DNA of 64,000 nt from Oscillatoriophycideae cyanobacterium NC_groundwater_1537_Pr4_S-0.65um_50_18 (GTDB lineage: Bacteria; Cyanobacteriota; Cyanobacteriia; Elainellales; Elainellaceae). The stretch lies in the NCBI GenBank assembly GCA_016208305.1, contig JACQYI010000009.1, forward strand, positions 744,001 through 808,000, in the 5' to 3' direction. Below, one piece after another: positions 56,164 to 64,000 of the stretch; the first letter of the stretch is position 1, and every line of letters starts with the position of its first letter. Made by a program: the position numbers and the translations under genes. The notes under the pieces are model-generated. The model made no database searches. It was not told where the DNA came from and saw only the letters and a list, made by a program, of their open reading frames with translations.

Positions 56164-56258
56164 GGATGATACTTGTTGAGTCAGGATAGTACTTGTATTC
56201 AATGAGCCAAATTGACTCATCAGTTGAGTGGATCAATAGGGTTAAGTGGATTAATAAG
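56164..56258. repeat. Direct repeats in the icd/response-regulator divergent region
   Basis: Two families are present: GGATNNTACTTGT at 56164 and 56184 (period 20), and GTTRAGTGGATYAATA at 56223 and 56241 (period 18). The repeat TGAGTCA/TGACTCA also occurs (56177 and 56213). They are candidate binding sites for a dimeric regulator. Confidence 0.45.
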
Positions 56259-56307
56259 CAGGGTAGAGCTTTAGCCGAGTTTATATTTTTGAGGTTTGGG
56301 TGTCTGG

Positions 56308-56976
56308 ATGAAAAAGATTCTGATTGTCGATGACGACATCACATTAAGAACAGCCTTGATTCGCTATCTGCAAAATCGGGGCTATTCCGTCATTGATGCT
56401 GACTCTGGGACGGCAGCCCTAAACGCCATTGAGCAAAATCCGCCTGATCTGATTGTGTCAGATGTGATGATGCCTCAAATGGATGGGCTAGAGTTCTGTC
56501 GTCGCTTGCGCGCCACGCGATCGGGTCAACTGATTCCGTTTATTTTTTTGTCAAGCCGTAGCGAAGTCGATGCCCGCATTCAAGGGCACCAGATGGGGGC
56601 AGATGATTACCTGATCAAGCCCTTTGAGCCAAAAGAGCTAGTGGCCAAAATTGAGTCGCAGCTTGAGCGATCGCGCCGCATCCATTCTGAAATCATTCGC
56701 CTGATGCAGCAGGTACCCGTAGCCCCTGAACCCGTCGCGCCGCTGCCCCTCTTGCCCTTGCCGCTGACCCCAGCCGAAGAAAAGGTGTTTTGGGAGGTAA
56801 TTCAAGGGTTTACGAACAAACAGATTGGCGATCGCCTGTTTGTTAGCCCACGCACAGTGCAAACCCATCTCAGCAATATCCTCAGCAAGCTACAGCTAGA
56901 GAGCCGATCGCAGCTCATTCGCTATGCCTATGAGCGGGGCTATCGTCCCCCAATTGAACAAAAAGCTGAAGAATGA
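56308..56976 (+). CDS. NarL/LuxR-type response regulator (222 aa)
   Basis: The receiver domain ([20 protein letters not shown], phospho-Asp about 52 in [11 protein letters not shown], Lys in IKPFEPKEL) is joined by a Pro-rich linker ([18 protein letters not shown]) to a LuxR-type helix-turn-helix: [23 protein letters not shown] 56308 is used; an upstream TTG would add four residues. No sensor kinase gene is adjacent. It ends 76 bases before gun4, so the two may be co-transcribed. Confidence 0.92.
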   Translation: MKKILIVDDDITLRTALIRYLQNRGYSVIDADSGTAALNAIEQNPPDLIVSDVMMPQMDGLEFCRRLRATRSGQLIPFIFLSSRSEVDARIQGHQMGADDYLIKPFEPKELVAKIESQLERSRRIHSEIIRLMQQVPVAPEPVAPLPLLPLPLTPAEEKVFWEVIQGFTNKQIGDRLFVSPRTVQTHLSNILSKLQLESRSQLIRYAYERGYRPPIEQKAEE

Positions 56977-57052
56977 AAGGCGAGATTGTACCGCTTCCGT
57001 ATACAGTGAGAGGTGAGCTACTCTCAAATTCGCGCCGCACCGTTTTTGATCC

Positions 57053-57829
57053 ATGCCCGACCTGCAACAATCCAATCTTAGCGCTTCTAATTCTGGCGCA
57101 GCCCCAGGTAATCTTTCAGAATCTGATATTTCAGACTCCACTGTTTCAGACTACATGACCGATTTGCTCAACCGTCTTAAGTCTGAATCTGCTAAAACTC
57201 AGCTCCAGCTAATTCAGGAGTTGGAGAAGTCGGGAGAGCCTGGACTAAAGACTCTAATGAGTTTTTTGAGCGATCGCCGCTCAGCTTCTCCCACCCCGAT
57301 AGAGGGCAAAGTCTATCAAATCTTGCTGGCCTCCAATCAGCCAGGATACGAGGAGTTTCTGCAAACCCAGTTTCCTCAAGGGTTAGTCTCTGGACAGTCA
57401 GAGCAGGGCGTAGACTATAGCGGTTTGCAGAGGCTCTTGGCGCGCCAAGAGTTTGAGGCCGCCGATCGCCTGACTCTAGAAAAAATGTGCGAACTGGCGG
57501 GTACAGCCTCCCTACAGCGTAAATGGCTGTACTTTACAGATGTGAAAGATCTGCCGATCGTGGATATGCAAACGATCAACACCCTCTGGCAAGTTTACTC
57601 AGAGGGCAAGTTTGGCTTTTCGGTGCAGCGAGAGCTGTGGCTGGGCACAGGCAAAAACTGGGAGTCGCTGTGGGTAATTATTGGCTGGAAGTCTGGAAAC
57701 GCCTGGACGCGCTATCCGCAAGAGTTTACCTGGGATCTGACCGCACCTAGAGGCCATTTGCCGCTTTCCAACCAGTTGCGAGGGGTGCGGGTGATGGCGT
57801 CGCTTTTAACTCACCCAGCCTGGGGTTAA
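57053..57829 (+). CDS. gun4: Tetrapyrrole-binding protein Gun4 (258 aa)
   Basis: Gun4 binds protoporphyrin IX and Mg-protoporphyrin and stimulates Mg-chelatase in chlorophyll synthesis. The N-terminal helical bundle (QLQLIQELEKSGEPGLKTLM) and the GUN4 core (GVDYSGLQRLLARQEFEAAD, MCELAGTASLQRKWLYFTDV, SEGKFGFSVQREL, LPLSNQLRGVRVMASL) are both present, including the conserved arginines of QLRGVRV. The first 34 residues are polar; an internal Met 35 is an alternative start. Its stop overlaps the convergent flavoprotein gene by four bases. Confidence 0.93.
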   Translation: MPDLQQSNLSASNSGAAPGNLSESDISDSTVSDYMTDLLNRLKSESAKTQLQLIQELEKSGEPGLKTLMSFLSDRRSASPTPIEGKVYQILLASNQPGYEEFLQTQFPQGLVSGQSEQGVDYSGLQRLLARQEFEAADRLTLEKMCELAGTASLQRKWLYFTDVKDLPIVDMQTINTLWQVYSEGKFGFSVQRELWLGTGKNWESLWVIIGWKSGNAWTRYPQEFTWDLTAPRGHLPLSNQLRGVRVMASLLTHPAWG

Positions 57830-59076
57830 GGCTCGTCAGGTTTGCCGATCGCCTGTCCCGCTAGCCAGCCCGTCGTCCAGGCACTCTGAAAGTTAAAGCC
57901 CCCTGTCACCCCGTCGATATCTAAAATCTCTCCGGCCAAATACAGCCCCGGACAGCAGCGGCTCTGCATCGTTTTGAAGTCTACCTCTTTGAGATTGACG
58001 CCGCCACAGGTGACAAATTCATCTTTGAAAACGCCTTTGCCCTGAACCTGATAAATCCCCTGAGTTAATTCCTGAATTAGGGCATTCATGGCCGCCTTAG
58101 ACAGATCGGCCCAGCGGCTTTCGCTAGAGAGATGGACGCGATCGCACAAGTACTGCCATAGCCTGCGAGGTAGAGCCACAGGCGGATGGGCAGCGATCGT
58201 CTTTTTGGCCTGGGCTAATTTTTGGTTTTGCAGCAGCGATCGCACCTGATCGACCGACTGTTGCGGCAGCCAGTTAACTTGTAGCTTGGCACGATACTGA
58301 CTGTCATGCAGCGCCCTGGCTCCCCAGGCGGAGAGTTTGAGCACTGCGGGGCCACTCATACCCCAATGGGTGATCAGTAAGGCTCCCGTCTGCTCTAAGG
58401 GCTTTTGGTCGGGCAGTAGCAGCTTGACTTGAGCCAGATCGACGGAGACACCTGCGAGATCTCGCAGCTCAGGATCAGCAATATTAAAGGTAAACAGCGA
58501 AGGAACCGGGAGCGAGATCGTATGGCCTAGCTGCTGGACGATCTGATAGCCTTGAGGACTGCTGCCTGTGGCCAACAGGAGGCGATCGCCGCTCAGCCGC
58601 TCTCCCGACTTTAACTCCAGCTCAAATTGGGCATCTGCATGGGTCACGCCCACCACAGAGGCTGTGGTTCGGATCTCGATTCCCGCATAGCGTGCGGCCT
58701 GCATCAGGCAATTGACAATCGTTTCTGAATCATCGCTGATGGGAAACATGCGGCCATCTGCTTCTGTTTTAAGCTTGACGCCTTGTTGGGCATACCAGGC
58801 GACTGTATCTTGTGGCTGAAAGCGGCTAAAGGCTCCTCGCAAGGCTTTGCCACCCCTCGGATAGTGCTGACTCAATAGAGCAGGGTCAAAACAAGCATGG
58901 GTGACGTTGCAACGCCCACCGCCCGAAATCCGGACTTTGGCGAGGGACTGCCGTCCGGCTTCTAGCAAAGTCACCTGCGCTTGAGGATGAGCCGTGGCAC
59001 AGGCGATCGCGCCAAAGAAGCCCGCTGCGCCACCGCCCACGACCATGACCCGCACCGATGACTCTTGAGTAGGCAT
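57826..59076 (-). CDS. HI0933/YhiN family flavoprotein (416 aa)
   Basis: An FAD-binding Rossmann motif (VMVVGGGAAGFFGAIACA) is near the N-terminus. The family block KVRISGGGRCNVTHACFD and the C-terminal CCPGLYLAGEILDIDGVTGG follow, with NFQSAWTTGWLAG. The natural reaction of most members is not known; some related gut enzymes reduce bile acid intermediates, which is irrelevant here. Length is normal. No co-directional neighbour is close. Confidence 0.92.
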   Translation of the reverse strand: MPTQESSVRVMVVGGGAAGFFGAIACATAHPQAQVTLLEAGRQSLAKVRISGGGRCNVTHACFDPALLSQHYPRGGKALRGAFSRFQPQDTVAWYAQQGVKLKTEADGRMFPISDDSETIVNCLMQAARYAGIEIRTTASVVGVTHADAQFELELKSGERLSGDRLLLATGSSPQGYQIVQQLGHTISLPVPSLFTFNIADPELRDLAGVSVDLAQVKLLLPDQKPLEQTGALLITHWGMSGPAVLKLSAWGARALHDSQYRAKLQVNWLPQQSVDQVRSLLQNQKLAQAKKTIAAHPPVALPRRLWQYLCDRVHLSSESRWADLSKAAMNALIQELTQGIYQVQGKGVFKDEFVTCGGVNLKEVDFKTMQSRCCPGLYLAGEILDIDGVTGGFNFQSAWTTGWLAGQAIGKPDEP

Positions 59077-59247
59077 ACTTCATAACGATCGCGACAAGAT
59101 TGCTGTATCATCTCACTGGAGTTAACAAATTTGAAACGCGATCGTGACGATTCTGAGGGCATCTTCGGGAATACTGGGTTCAACGCCATAGTCTCTAGTC
59201 CTAGTCGTTAGTTCCTACCGTCCGCCAAGATTCAGGAAGAATTGAGC

Positions 59248-59622
59248 ATGTCTCTTGAGAAACTGCAACCTGCAAACCCCCGTGATGTTGGCGTTTACGC
59301 CCCCTATTATCAGGGTCGCAAAAAAAGCGCTCTGCCTTTAGCCATTAGCCTGTATCAGACAGGAAATCTGGAGGGGCTGCGTAAAATTGAGGGCGGCGAA
59401 AGTATTCCTTTTGTGGCAAGTTGGAATGTTTCGACTTTGCCCTCTGAGCTGACTCGCTGCCGCCTGCAATTTGATGGCAGCGCTGATTTAAGCTACGAGC
59501 TGATGCTGCCAAACTTTGAATTTGTAGATTTTTTGATTGAGGTGCTGTTTACGTTCAAAGGCACCCGGATCGCCGATTTTTCTCAGGGTTTCTATCGCAA
59601 ACTGTTGCGCTTAGACGACTAG
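59248..59622 (+). CDS. ebsA: EbsA-like type IV pilus/biofilm protein (124 aa)
   Basis: The product matches the short cyanobacteria-specific EbsA family: EKLQPANPRDVGVYAPYYQG, IPFVASWNVSTLPSELTRC, LQFDGSADLSYELMLPNFEF, and a C-terminal DFSQGFYRKLLRLDD. EbsA was defined in Synechococcus as needed for type IV pilus function and biofilm self-suppression. The identification is by recalled pattern. AGGAAGA just before ATG 59248 supports this start rather than the TTG at 59242. Confidence 0.72.
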   Translation: MSLEKLQPANPRDVGVYAPYYQGRKKSALPLAISLYQTGNLEGLRKIEGGESIPFVASWNVSTLPSELTRCRLQFDGSADLSYELMLPNFEFVDFLIEVLFTFKGTRIADFSQGFYRKLLRLDD

Positions 59623-59724
59623 CAGATCTGGACGATGAGCAAATTAGCCCTCGCTTTAATCTTTGTGACCGCCTTGATCTTTGTGACATAGCCGTAGCCA
59701 TTGCTTTTCGGGCAGAGCTATTGA

Positions 59725-59934
59725 GAGGATGTTTGAAAAGTCCAACTAGGGGTAGCGAAACGTTTCAGATCCCCTTAAATCCCCGCGCTATCGCGTCGCT
59801 GCGCTAGAAAAAAGGGGGACTTTGAATTCATTTCCCCCCTTTTTCTAGACGCGAAGCGGCTTCCCGCAGGGTAAGGGGGCAGGGGAGATCAACAGGTGCC
59901 TAAAATCACAGCCGACCACTTTTTAAACATCCTC
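59725..59934. mobile_element. Non-autonomous MITE, 210 bp, with TGA target duplication
   Basis: The ends are inverted repeats GAGGATGTTTGAAAAGT (59725-59741) and its complement with one mismatch (59918-59934). Both sides carry TGA (59722-59724 and 59935-59937), a 3-bp duplication. Inside, two arms of CTAGAAAAA plus G-rich sequence (59804-59818 and 59834-59848) form a second hairpin, and CCCCTTAAATCCCC-type motifs typical of cyanobacterial MITEs occur. There is no transposase gene. The TNA duplication suggests mobilisation by an IS5/IS1031-like element; that is inference. Confidence 0.82.
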
Positions 59935-59995
59935 TGAGAACAGAGCCATTTTTGCGGCCACGCTTGTCTCTGTCTTAACACTTGTAACTATAGCC

Positions 59996-60038
59996 ATGAA
60001 AAAACGGTTGGAGACAACACCTCCAGCCGTTTTTTCAT
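59996..60038. terminator. Bidirectional terminator between ebsA/MITE and aroH
   Basis: ATGAAAAAACGGTTGGAG pairs with CTCCAGCCGTTTTTTCAT (one G-T pair) around a 7-nt loop, giving six T on either strand. Confidence 0.88.
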
Positions 60039-60119
60039 AGAAATTTTTGATTGAGTGAACCTTTTATGAGAATTGTGGCGCGCGCCACGACTCTGCTCAA
60101 AACAGGCAGCCTTCAAAAA

Positions 60120-60506
60120 CTAATCTCTTATGCCTACCATGCTCCAATCGGGGCGAAGGTGCTTGGCTTGACGCAGATAGGAGTGGTGAATGCGCGTGGC
60201 AGGTTCAGGCATGTTGATGTGGATGAGGCAACGGATGCAGCGTTCCAGGCTTCCTTCTACATACATCTGCTGTACATCCAGAAGGGCAACATTTTGCCAG
60301 TGGGTTCTTTCGCGGGCGATCGCAGCAGGATAAACGGCATCTAAATCGCGGGTGGCAGAGAAAGTGACGCTAACAATATCGTCGGGATCAATCGGATTGC
60401 GTTCTTCCAACTCATTCAACAGCTCGGTGACAGCTTCTCGAATGGCCTCTACTGTATTGTCTGAGGCCGTTGTTGCCCCACGAATTGCCCGCACTTTCCA
60501 GCCCAC
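60120..60506 (-). CDS. aroH: Chorismate mutase, AroH type (128 aa)
   Basis: Monofunctional trimeric mutase that turns chorismate into prephenate for Phe and Tyr synthesis. Key features are KVRAIRGATTASDNTVEAIR with the active-site Arg, VSVTFSATRDLDAVYPAAIA, and the C-terminal HSYLRQAKHLRPD. The start is taken as GTG 60506, eight bases after GGAGG; a TTG two codons earlier is too close to that site. It follows sppA by 108 bases on the same strand, an arrangement common in cyanobacteria. Confidence 0.93.
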   Translation of the reverse strand: MGWKVRAIRGATTASDNTVEAIREAVTELLNELEERNPIDPDDIVSVTFSATRDLDAVYPAAIARERTHWQNVALLDVQQMYVEGSLERCIRCLIHINMPEPATRIHHSYLRQAKHLRPDWSMVGIRD

Positions 60507-60614
60507 GTTCAAGTCCTCCAGAGATTTTATAGAGAATGCCCATCTGCATCTTACCCACTCTCGCGCCTAGACCTGCATTAAAGGGGCGCTATCACGGATG
60601 ATAGGGAGTCAAGA

Positions 60615-61436
60615 TCAGGGGCGATACATCCACAACGGTAGCCCATTGGTTGACAATTCAAACTCTAGCCAGTCTGTTCCGGCGGCAATTTTTGAGCTAA
60701 TCTGTCCACGTCCGGGCAAAAATCGAGTCCAGCCGCCTTTCTTTTCGCCCAGGGTGCAGCATTGGGTTTTTTCGGGATCAAGCCCTGCCAGCTCTGCCGC
60801 CCATCGCCGCGCCTCCTCCTCAGTGCCCAGGCGATCGACCAAGCCTAGCTCCATAGCCTGCTGTCCGGTAAAGATACGGCCATCGGCAAAGCTTTTGACT
60901 GTTTCTACCGCCAGGTTTCTGCCCTCGGCTACGGCTTGAACAAATTGCTCATAGCTGCTGTCGATCAGGTCTTGCAAAATTGTTTGCTCAGGCTCAGTCA
61001 GCTGGCGATCGAAGGCCAAAATATCTTTGTAAGGGCCAGATTTGATCACCTTAAACGAAACGCCAATTTTGTCGAGCAATTGCTCTAAGTTATTGCCCCG
61101 CAAAATAACGCCAATGCTGCCCGTAATGGTGCCGGGATTGGCCATGATGTGGGTGGCTCCCATGCCGATATAGACCCCACCCGATGCGGAAATATTACCG
61201 TAGCTGGCGACAATCTTGATTTTTTCGCGCAGCCGCTTCAGAGCGCTGTAGATTTCTTGGGAGTCGCCCACGGTGCCGCCAGGACTGTCAATTCGCAGCA
61301 GCAGCACCGGAAATTTTCTCTCTTCTATCGTTTTGAGGGCTTCTAGCACCTGCTTGCGGGTAGAGCCAGCGATCGCTCCTGTGACTTCAATCCGGGCTAT
61401 CTGTTTGCGAAACCGAGGCTTAAAAGGCCAAATCAT
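60615..61436 (-). CDS. sppA: Signal peptide peptidase SppA (273 aa)
   Basis: Serine/lysine protease of the S49 family that removes spent signal peptides; in cyanobacteria a related form also affects light acclimation. The nucleophile is Ser 85 in NISASGGVYIGM, and the general base Lys 137 is in KSGPYKDILA. Also visible are VLLLRIDSPGGTVGDSQEIY and GTITGSIGVILRG. Length fits the short, half-size form. It lies upstream of aroH on the same strand. Confidence 0.95.
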   Translation of the reverse strand: MIWPFKPRFRKQIARIEVTGAIAGSTRKQVLEALKTIEERKFPVLLLRIDSPGGTVGDSQEIYSALKRLREKIKIVASYGNISASGGVYIGMGATHIMANPGTITGSIGVILRGNNLEQLLDKIGVSFKVIKSGPYKDILAFDRQLTEPEQTILQDLIDSSYEQFVQAVAEGRNLAVETVKSFADGRIFTGQQAMELGLVDRLGTEEEARRWAAELAGLDPEKTQCCTLGEKKGGWTRFLPGRGQISSKIAAGTDWLEFELSTNGLPLWMYRP

Positions 61437-61588
61437 GCGCTGTCGTAATCCATAATGCGTTCTCTAGGTAATCTAACTTACTTAGGATTGCAAACAAATT
61501 AACTTCGAGAATCTTTTGTAGCAAAAGCAGCTCTGCTGCCTCGCTAACCACAATTCTCGGTTTGGGACATTTTTGGCGAGAATAGGCT

Positions 61589-62494
61589 ATGACCGCCTAT
61601 CGGACTAACCCCATGACGCAGCTTCCTGTTCCAGCCAGCCCCTCGCTTGAGGCAACGGCACCTTCTGAGACTCCGCCCATTCGGCTGCTTGTGCTCGATC
61701 TCGATGGCACGATCGTCGGATCATCCAATCAAATTCGACCCACGGTGAAACGGGCGATTCAGGCGGTGCAGGCAAAAGGAGTGCAAGTGGCGATCGCCAC
61801 AGGACGCATGTATCGATCGGCGTTGCGGTTTCATCAAGATCTGGGTTCATTGCTGCCGTTGATGAGCTACCAGGGCGCGCTGATTAAGCATCCTGCTGAT
61901 GAGGTGATCTCGCGTCATCTGACGGTTCCCAAAGATCTGGCGGTGCAGCTCTTGGATTATTTTGACCAGCCTGATCTGCGGCAGCGGCTGTCGGTTCATG
62001 CCTACATTGACGATCGCCTCTATGTGCGAGAACTCACGCCTGACTCAGTTGAGTATGCCAAACGCAGCAATATTGAGCCGATCGTGGCAGGCCGTCTGCA
62101 AGACGTGGTGGCAGAACGGGAGCCAACAAAGCTATTGGCGCTCTGTGAGCAGCCTGCGCTAATTGATCAAGTATTGGTTTCGCTGGGGCAACTCTACAGC
62201 CCGGAGCAGCTTTACTTTACCAAGTCGGTTGCCACCTTTTTTGAGGCCACCCATCCTAACGCCAACAAAGGCAATGCGGTGCAGTATCTAGCAGAAACCG
62301 TCTTGGGATTGCGATCGGAGAATGTAATGGCGATCGGCGATAATTTCAACGATCTGGAGATGATTCAGTATGCCGGGGTGGGGGTGGCGATGGGCGGTGC
62401 GCCAGATGCCGTGAAAGCACAGGCGAACTGGGTTGCTCCAGATGTAGAGGCGGATGGGGCAGTGGCAGCGATCGAGCAGTTTGTTTTGCGGTGA
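61589..62494 (+). CDS. Cof-type HAD-IIB phosphatase (301 aa)
   Basis: HAD motif I is LLVLDLDGTIVGSSNQIRP, motif II is VAIATGRMYRS, and motifs III/IV lie in GDNFNDLEMIQYAGVGVAMG with K at NANKGNAVQYLAE. The C2 cap class suggests a sugar-phosphate or nucleotide-like substrate, possibly non-specific. ATG 61589 is used; 61613 is an alternative. It converges on the NACHT gene with 20 bases between stops. Confidence 0.92.
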   Translation: MTAYRTNPMTQLPVPASPSLEATAPSETPPIRLLVLDLDGTIVGSSNQIRPTVKRAIQAVQAKGVQVAIATGRMYRSALRFHQDLGSLLPLMSYQGALIKHPADEVISRHLTVPKDLAVQLLDYFDQPDLRQRLSVHAYIDDRLYVRELTPDSVEYAKRSNIEPIVAGRLQDVVAEREPTKLLALCEQPALIDQVLVSLGQLYSPEQLYFTKSVATFFEATHPNANKGNAVQYLAETVLGLRSENVMAIGDNFNDLEMIQYAGVGVAMGGAPDAVKAQANWVAPDVEADGAVAAIEQFVLR

Positions 62495-62514
62495 TTTGCG
62501 GCGATCGGTCTGGC

Positions 62515-64000
62515 TTAAAGTGGGGATTTTAGCATCCGGTCTTCAATCCCTGCCCAAGTTTTTTCCGACACGCGCACGGCGGCTTCTTTGCAGCGCACCA
62601 TGAGTTCATTGGCATAGAAGTAGTTTTGTAGGGCAGTCAGCTCTTCCTCAGAAAGCTTGACCAGTTCAGGATCAAGATTAATGGCTTCAAACCAGAGTTG
62701 GAGAATGCGATTGACAAAGGCTTGACGAACTGGATAAGGCTGAGCACGATCTGGAACCTCAGCTTTCAGTGTCTTAAGCCGAGCCATAAGAGTTTTGAAG
62801 TTAACGGACTGTAAAATTTTTATTTTATGATATTCGTGGGTGAGGTCGAAGAAGAAGTCGAGGACGCGGGTAGGGACGAGGCTGAGGTCGAGGTCGAGCG
62901 CAAGGACGAGGCTGTAGTCGAGGTCGCGGTCGCGGTTGAGAGCGCGGTTGAAGACGAGGGCGAGGCTGAGGCGGTGGTCGCGGTCGCGGTTAAGGACGCG
63001 GGCAAGAACGATCGCCCCAACTCTCTTAGCCGCAGGCTTATACTCTCCCTCTGAACCCTCTGTTGCTTTATCTGCCCAAGCCAAAAGCGCTTTCAACTTT
63101 AATGTATTGATATAGCTTTGTGCAGTCTTTTCCATTGCCTCCAGCAGCCGATCGGCATTCCGCATGGAGCCTGAGACCAGGAAAAATACTTCTCGCCAGC
63201 GCTGCTCTGTCAGGTGATACTCTGCCAGCTCTTGAATTTTGTCTTCCTGAACGATGTATTGCGCCACCAGATATTCTTGCAGCGTCAGATGAGAAAACGA
63301 GAAAATATCCTCGGCACGTTCCACTAAAATGCCCTGCTGAACGGCAATTGCATCTAGCACTGCCTTGCCATCCAGATATTTCGGCTTGTCTACCGTATCG
63401 GCCAGAAACGCCTTGATCTGCGCCACCAGATCTTCCTGCCGGAAAAAAAGCTGATCGTTGACAAACCCCTGATAGGCGATTTCTGACAGCAGCACCTTTT
63501 CTAGATCGGTATTCAAGCCCTGATAAATTTCACCTGGCGTAATCCGCTTCTCGGCTGCCCATTCCTCCAGCAAAATATCCAGCGCCTTGCGGTAAAGGGT
63601 AGCGCGTTTACTGGGGAAGCCCTGAGTCCGGTCATAGACCAAGCAGAGGAAGGTCAGCAGTAGAGGAGTATGGGCAAGTTCTTTGGCGGCTTTGTTGCCT
63701 GCCTCGTTCAAAATCTCCCAGCATTTCTCAGCCGTTTTTGCCTGTTTATCCAAGTCTGACTGAAACCAGTTGCAGATAAACTGCTGGATCTGTGCGTCAT
63801 CAAAATCGGCCAGCTCAATATCGCGGAATTTGGTAAAGGTAGAGCGATAGGCGGCTAAGCGACAGGAGGCAATAAAGCGGTTTTGTTCATATTGCGTTAC
63901 GAAGTTTTGAATCGCTTCCATGACGGCATTTAGAGTCGCCTTGGGCACTTCGTCTAGCCCATCCAGCAAAATCAGCAGCTTGCCTTGCTCTAGGGCTTTG
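62515..64000 (-). CDS. NACHT-domain STAND NTPase, C-terminal part (partial)
   Basis: The frame is open to the window edge. The first visible residues, KLLILLDGLDEVPK, are the Walker B motif; Walker A lies beyond the window. Next come the sensor FIASCRLAAYRSTF, the winged-helix region TPLLLTFLCLVYDRTQGFPS, and FSHLTLQEYLVAQYI, all typical of NACHT. A helical region follows with a low-complexity segment (LNRDRDHRLSLALVFNRALN). The end (MVRCKEAAVRVSEKTWAGIE) resembles the C-terminal helical domain of bacterial NACHT proteins. They detect phage or stress signals; the N-terminal effector is not visible. Confidence 0.88.
   Translation of the reverse strand, partial: KALEQGKLLILLDGLDEVPKATLNAVMEAIQNFVTQYEQNRFIASCRLAAYRSTFTKFRDIELADFDDAQIQQFICNWFQSDLDKQAKTAEKCWEILNEAGNKAAKELAHTPLLLTFLCLVYDRTQGFPSKRATLYRKALDILLEEWAAEKRITPGEIYQGLNTDLEKVLLSEIAYQGFVNDQLFFRQEDLVAQIKAFLADTVDKPKYLDGKAVLDAIAVQQGILVERAEDIFSFSHLTLQEYLVAQYIVQEDKIQELAEYHLTEQRWREVFFLVSGSMRNADRLLEAMEKTAQSYINTLKLKALLAWADKATEGSEGEYKPAAKRVGAIVLARVLNRDRDHRLSLALVFNRALNRDRDLDYSLVLALDLDLSLVPTRVLDFFFDLTHEYHKIKILQSVNFKTLMARLKTLKAEVPDRAQPYPVRQAFVNRILQLWFEAINLDPELVKLSEEELTALQNYFYANELMVRCKEAAVRVSEKTWAGIEDRMLKSPL
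62845..63010. repeat. Hexanucleotide-like repeat tract inside the NACHT gene
   Basis: On the + strand, units such as GAGGTC, GCGGTC and GACGAG recur for about 165 bases. Read on the minus strand they encode Leu/Asp/Arg/Ala-rich dipeptide-like repeats. A six-base period keeps the frame when copies are gained or lost. Confidence 0.7.

Noticed and set aside
59635-59691. Tiny hydrophobic 18-codon ORF after ebsA, with an 11-bp direct repeat ATCTTTGTGAC
   Set aside because: No ribosome binding site is visible and it is too short to judge; the direct repeat accounts for its pattern.
62827-63054. 75-codon + strand frame of Glu/Val/Ala repeats
   Set aside because: It is the antisense of the repeat tract inside the NACHT gene and has no ribosome binding site.

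Overview
The window is chromosomal DNA from a cyanobacterium. Direct signs are the very frequent HIP1 octamer GCGATCGC, photosynthesis-linked genes (petN, gun4, an rpaA-type regulator, desC, atpD-atpC) and cyanobacterial small families (alr0857-like, EbsA-like, a conserved 87-aa protein). Two large STAND NTPases and several RTX proteins suggest a larger-genome, perhaps filamentous lineage such as Leptolyngbya-like; that is inference only.

Layout. 1-8.5 kb: a truncated gene end, an RTX protein, an SPFH protein, a DEAD-box helicase, signal peptidase I, a structured gene-free stretch, a CHRD/RTX-like protein and trpA. 8.8-16.7 kb: rpaA, gpsA, an M3 oligopeptidase, small conserved proteins, and a quinone oxidoreductase translationally coupled to cofG. 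17-28 kb: a PQQ-type sugar dehydrogenase lipoprotein, a second RTX protein, PhoX, a haem-motif nucleotide cyclase, and an HTH-NB-ARC protein with 14 WD40 repeats. 28-36.9 kb: tRNA-Arg(CCG), chrA behind the sulfate operon sbpA-cysT-cysW, a PAP2 phosphatase, rpsU, desC, and a divergent TetR protein carrying a degenerate tyrosine-recombinase-like domain. 37-50 kb: a group 2 sigma factor, petN (29 aa), hspA, comM, an SLH/serine-hydrolase protein, an Mla-type lipid transport pair, a family 5 solute-binding lipoprotein, and a biuret-hydrolase-like gene beside a stand-alone allophanate-hydrolase C-terminal domain. 50-64 kb: tRNA-Leu(GAG), a pseudopilin, atpD-atpC, a PPC-CAP protein, icd, a LuxR-type response regulator, gun4, an HI0933 flavoprotein, ebsA, a MITE, aroH-sppA, a HAD phosphatase, and a NACHT NTPase running off the end.

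Most genes are ordinary core metabolism. The most unusual items are: (1) the TetR/recombinase-like fusion divergent from desC, with two near-identical palindromes in its own leader; (2) the NACHT protein with a hexanucleotide repeat tract that can change length in frame; (3) the 210-bp MITE with a TGA duplication; (4) three perfect triloop palindromes, each between convergent genes; (5) the structured, promoter-headed region at 5.7-6.0 kb. Several starts were moved downstream of the longest ORF because that ORF began at TTG or lacked a ribosome binding site.
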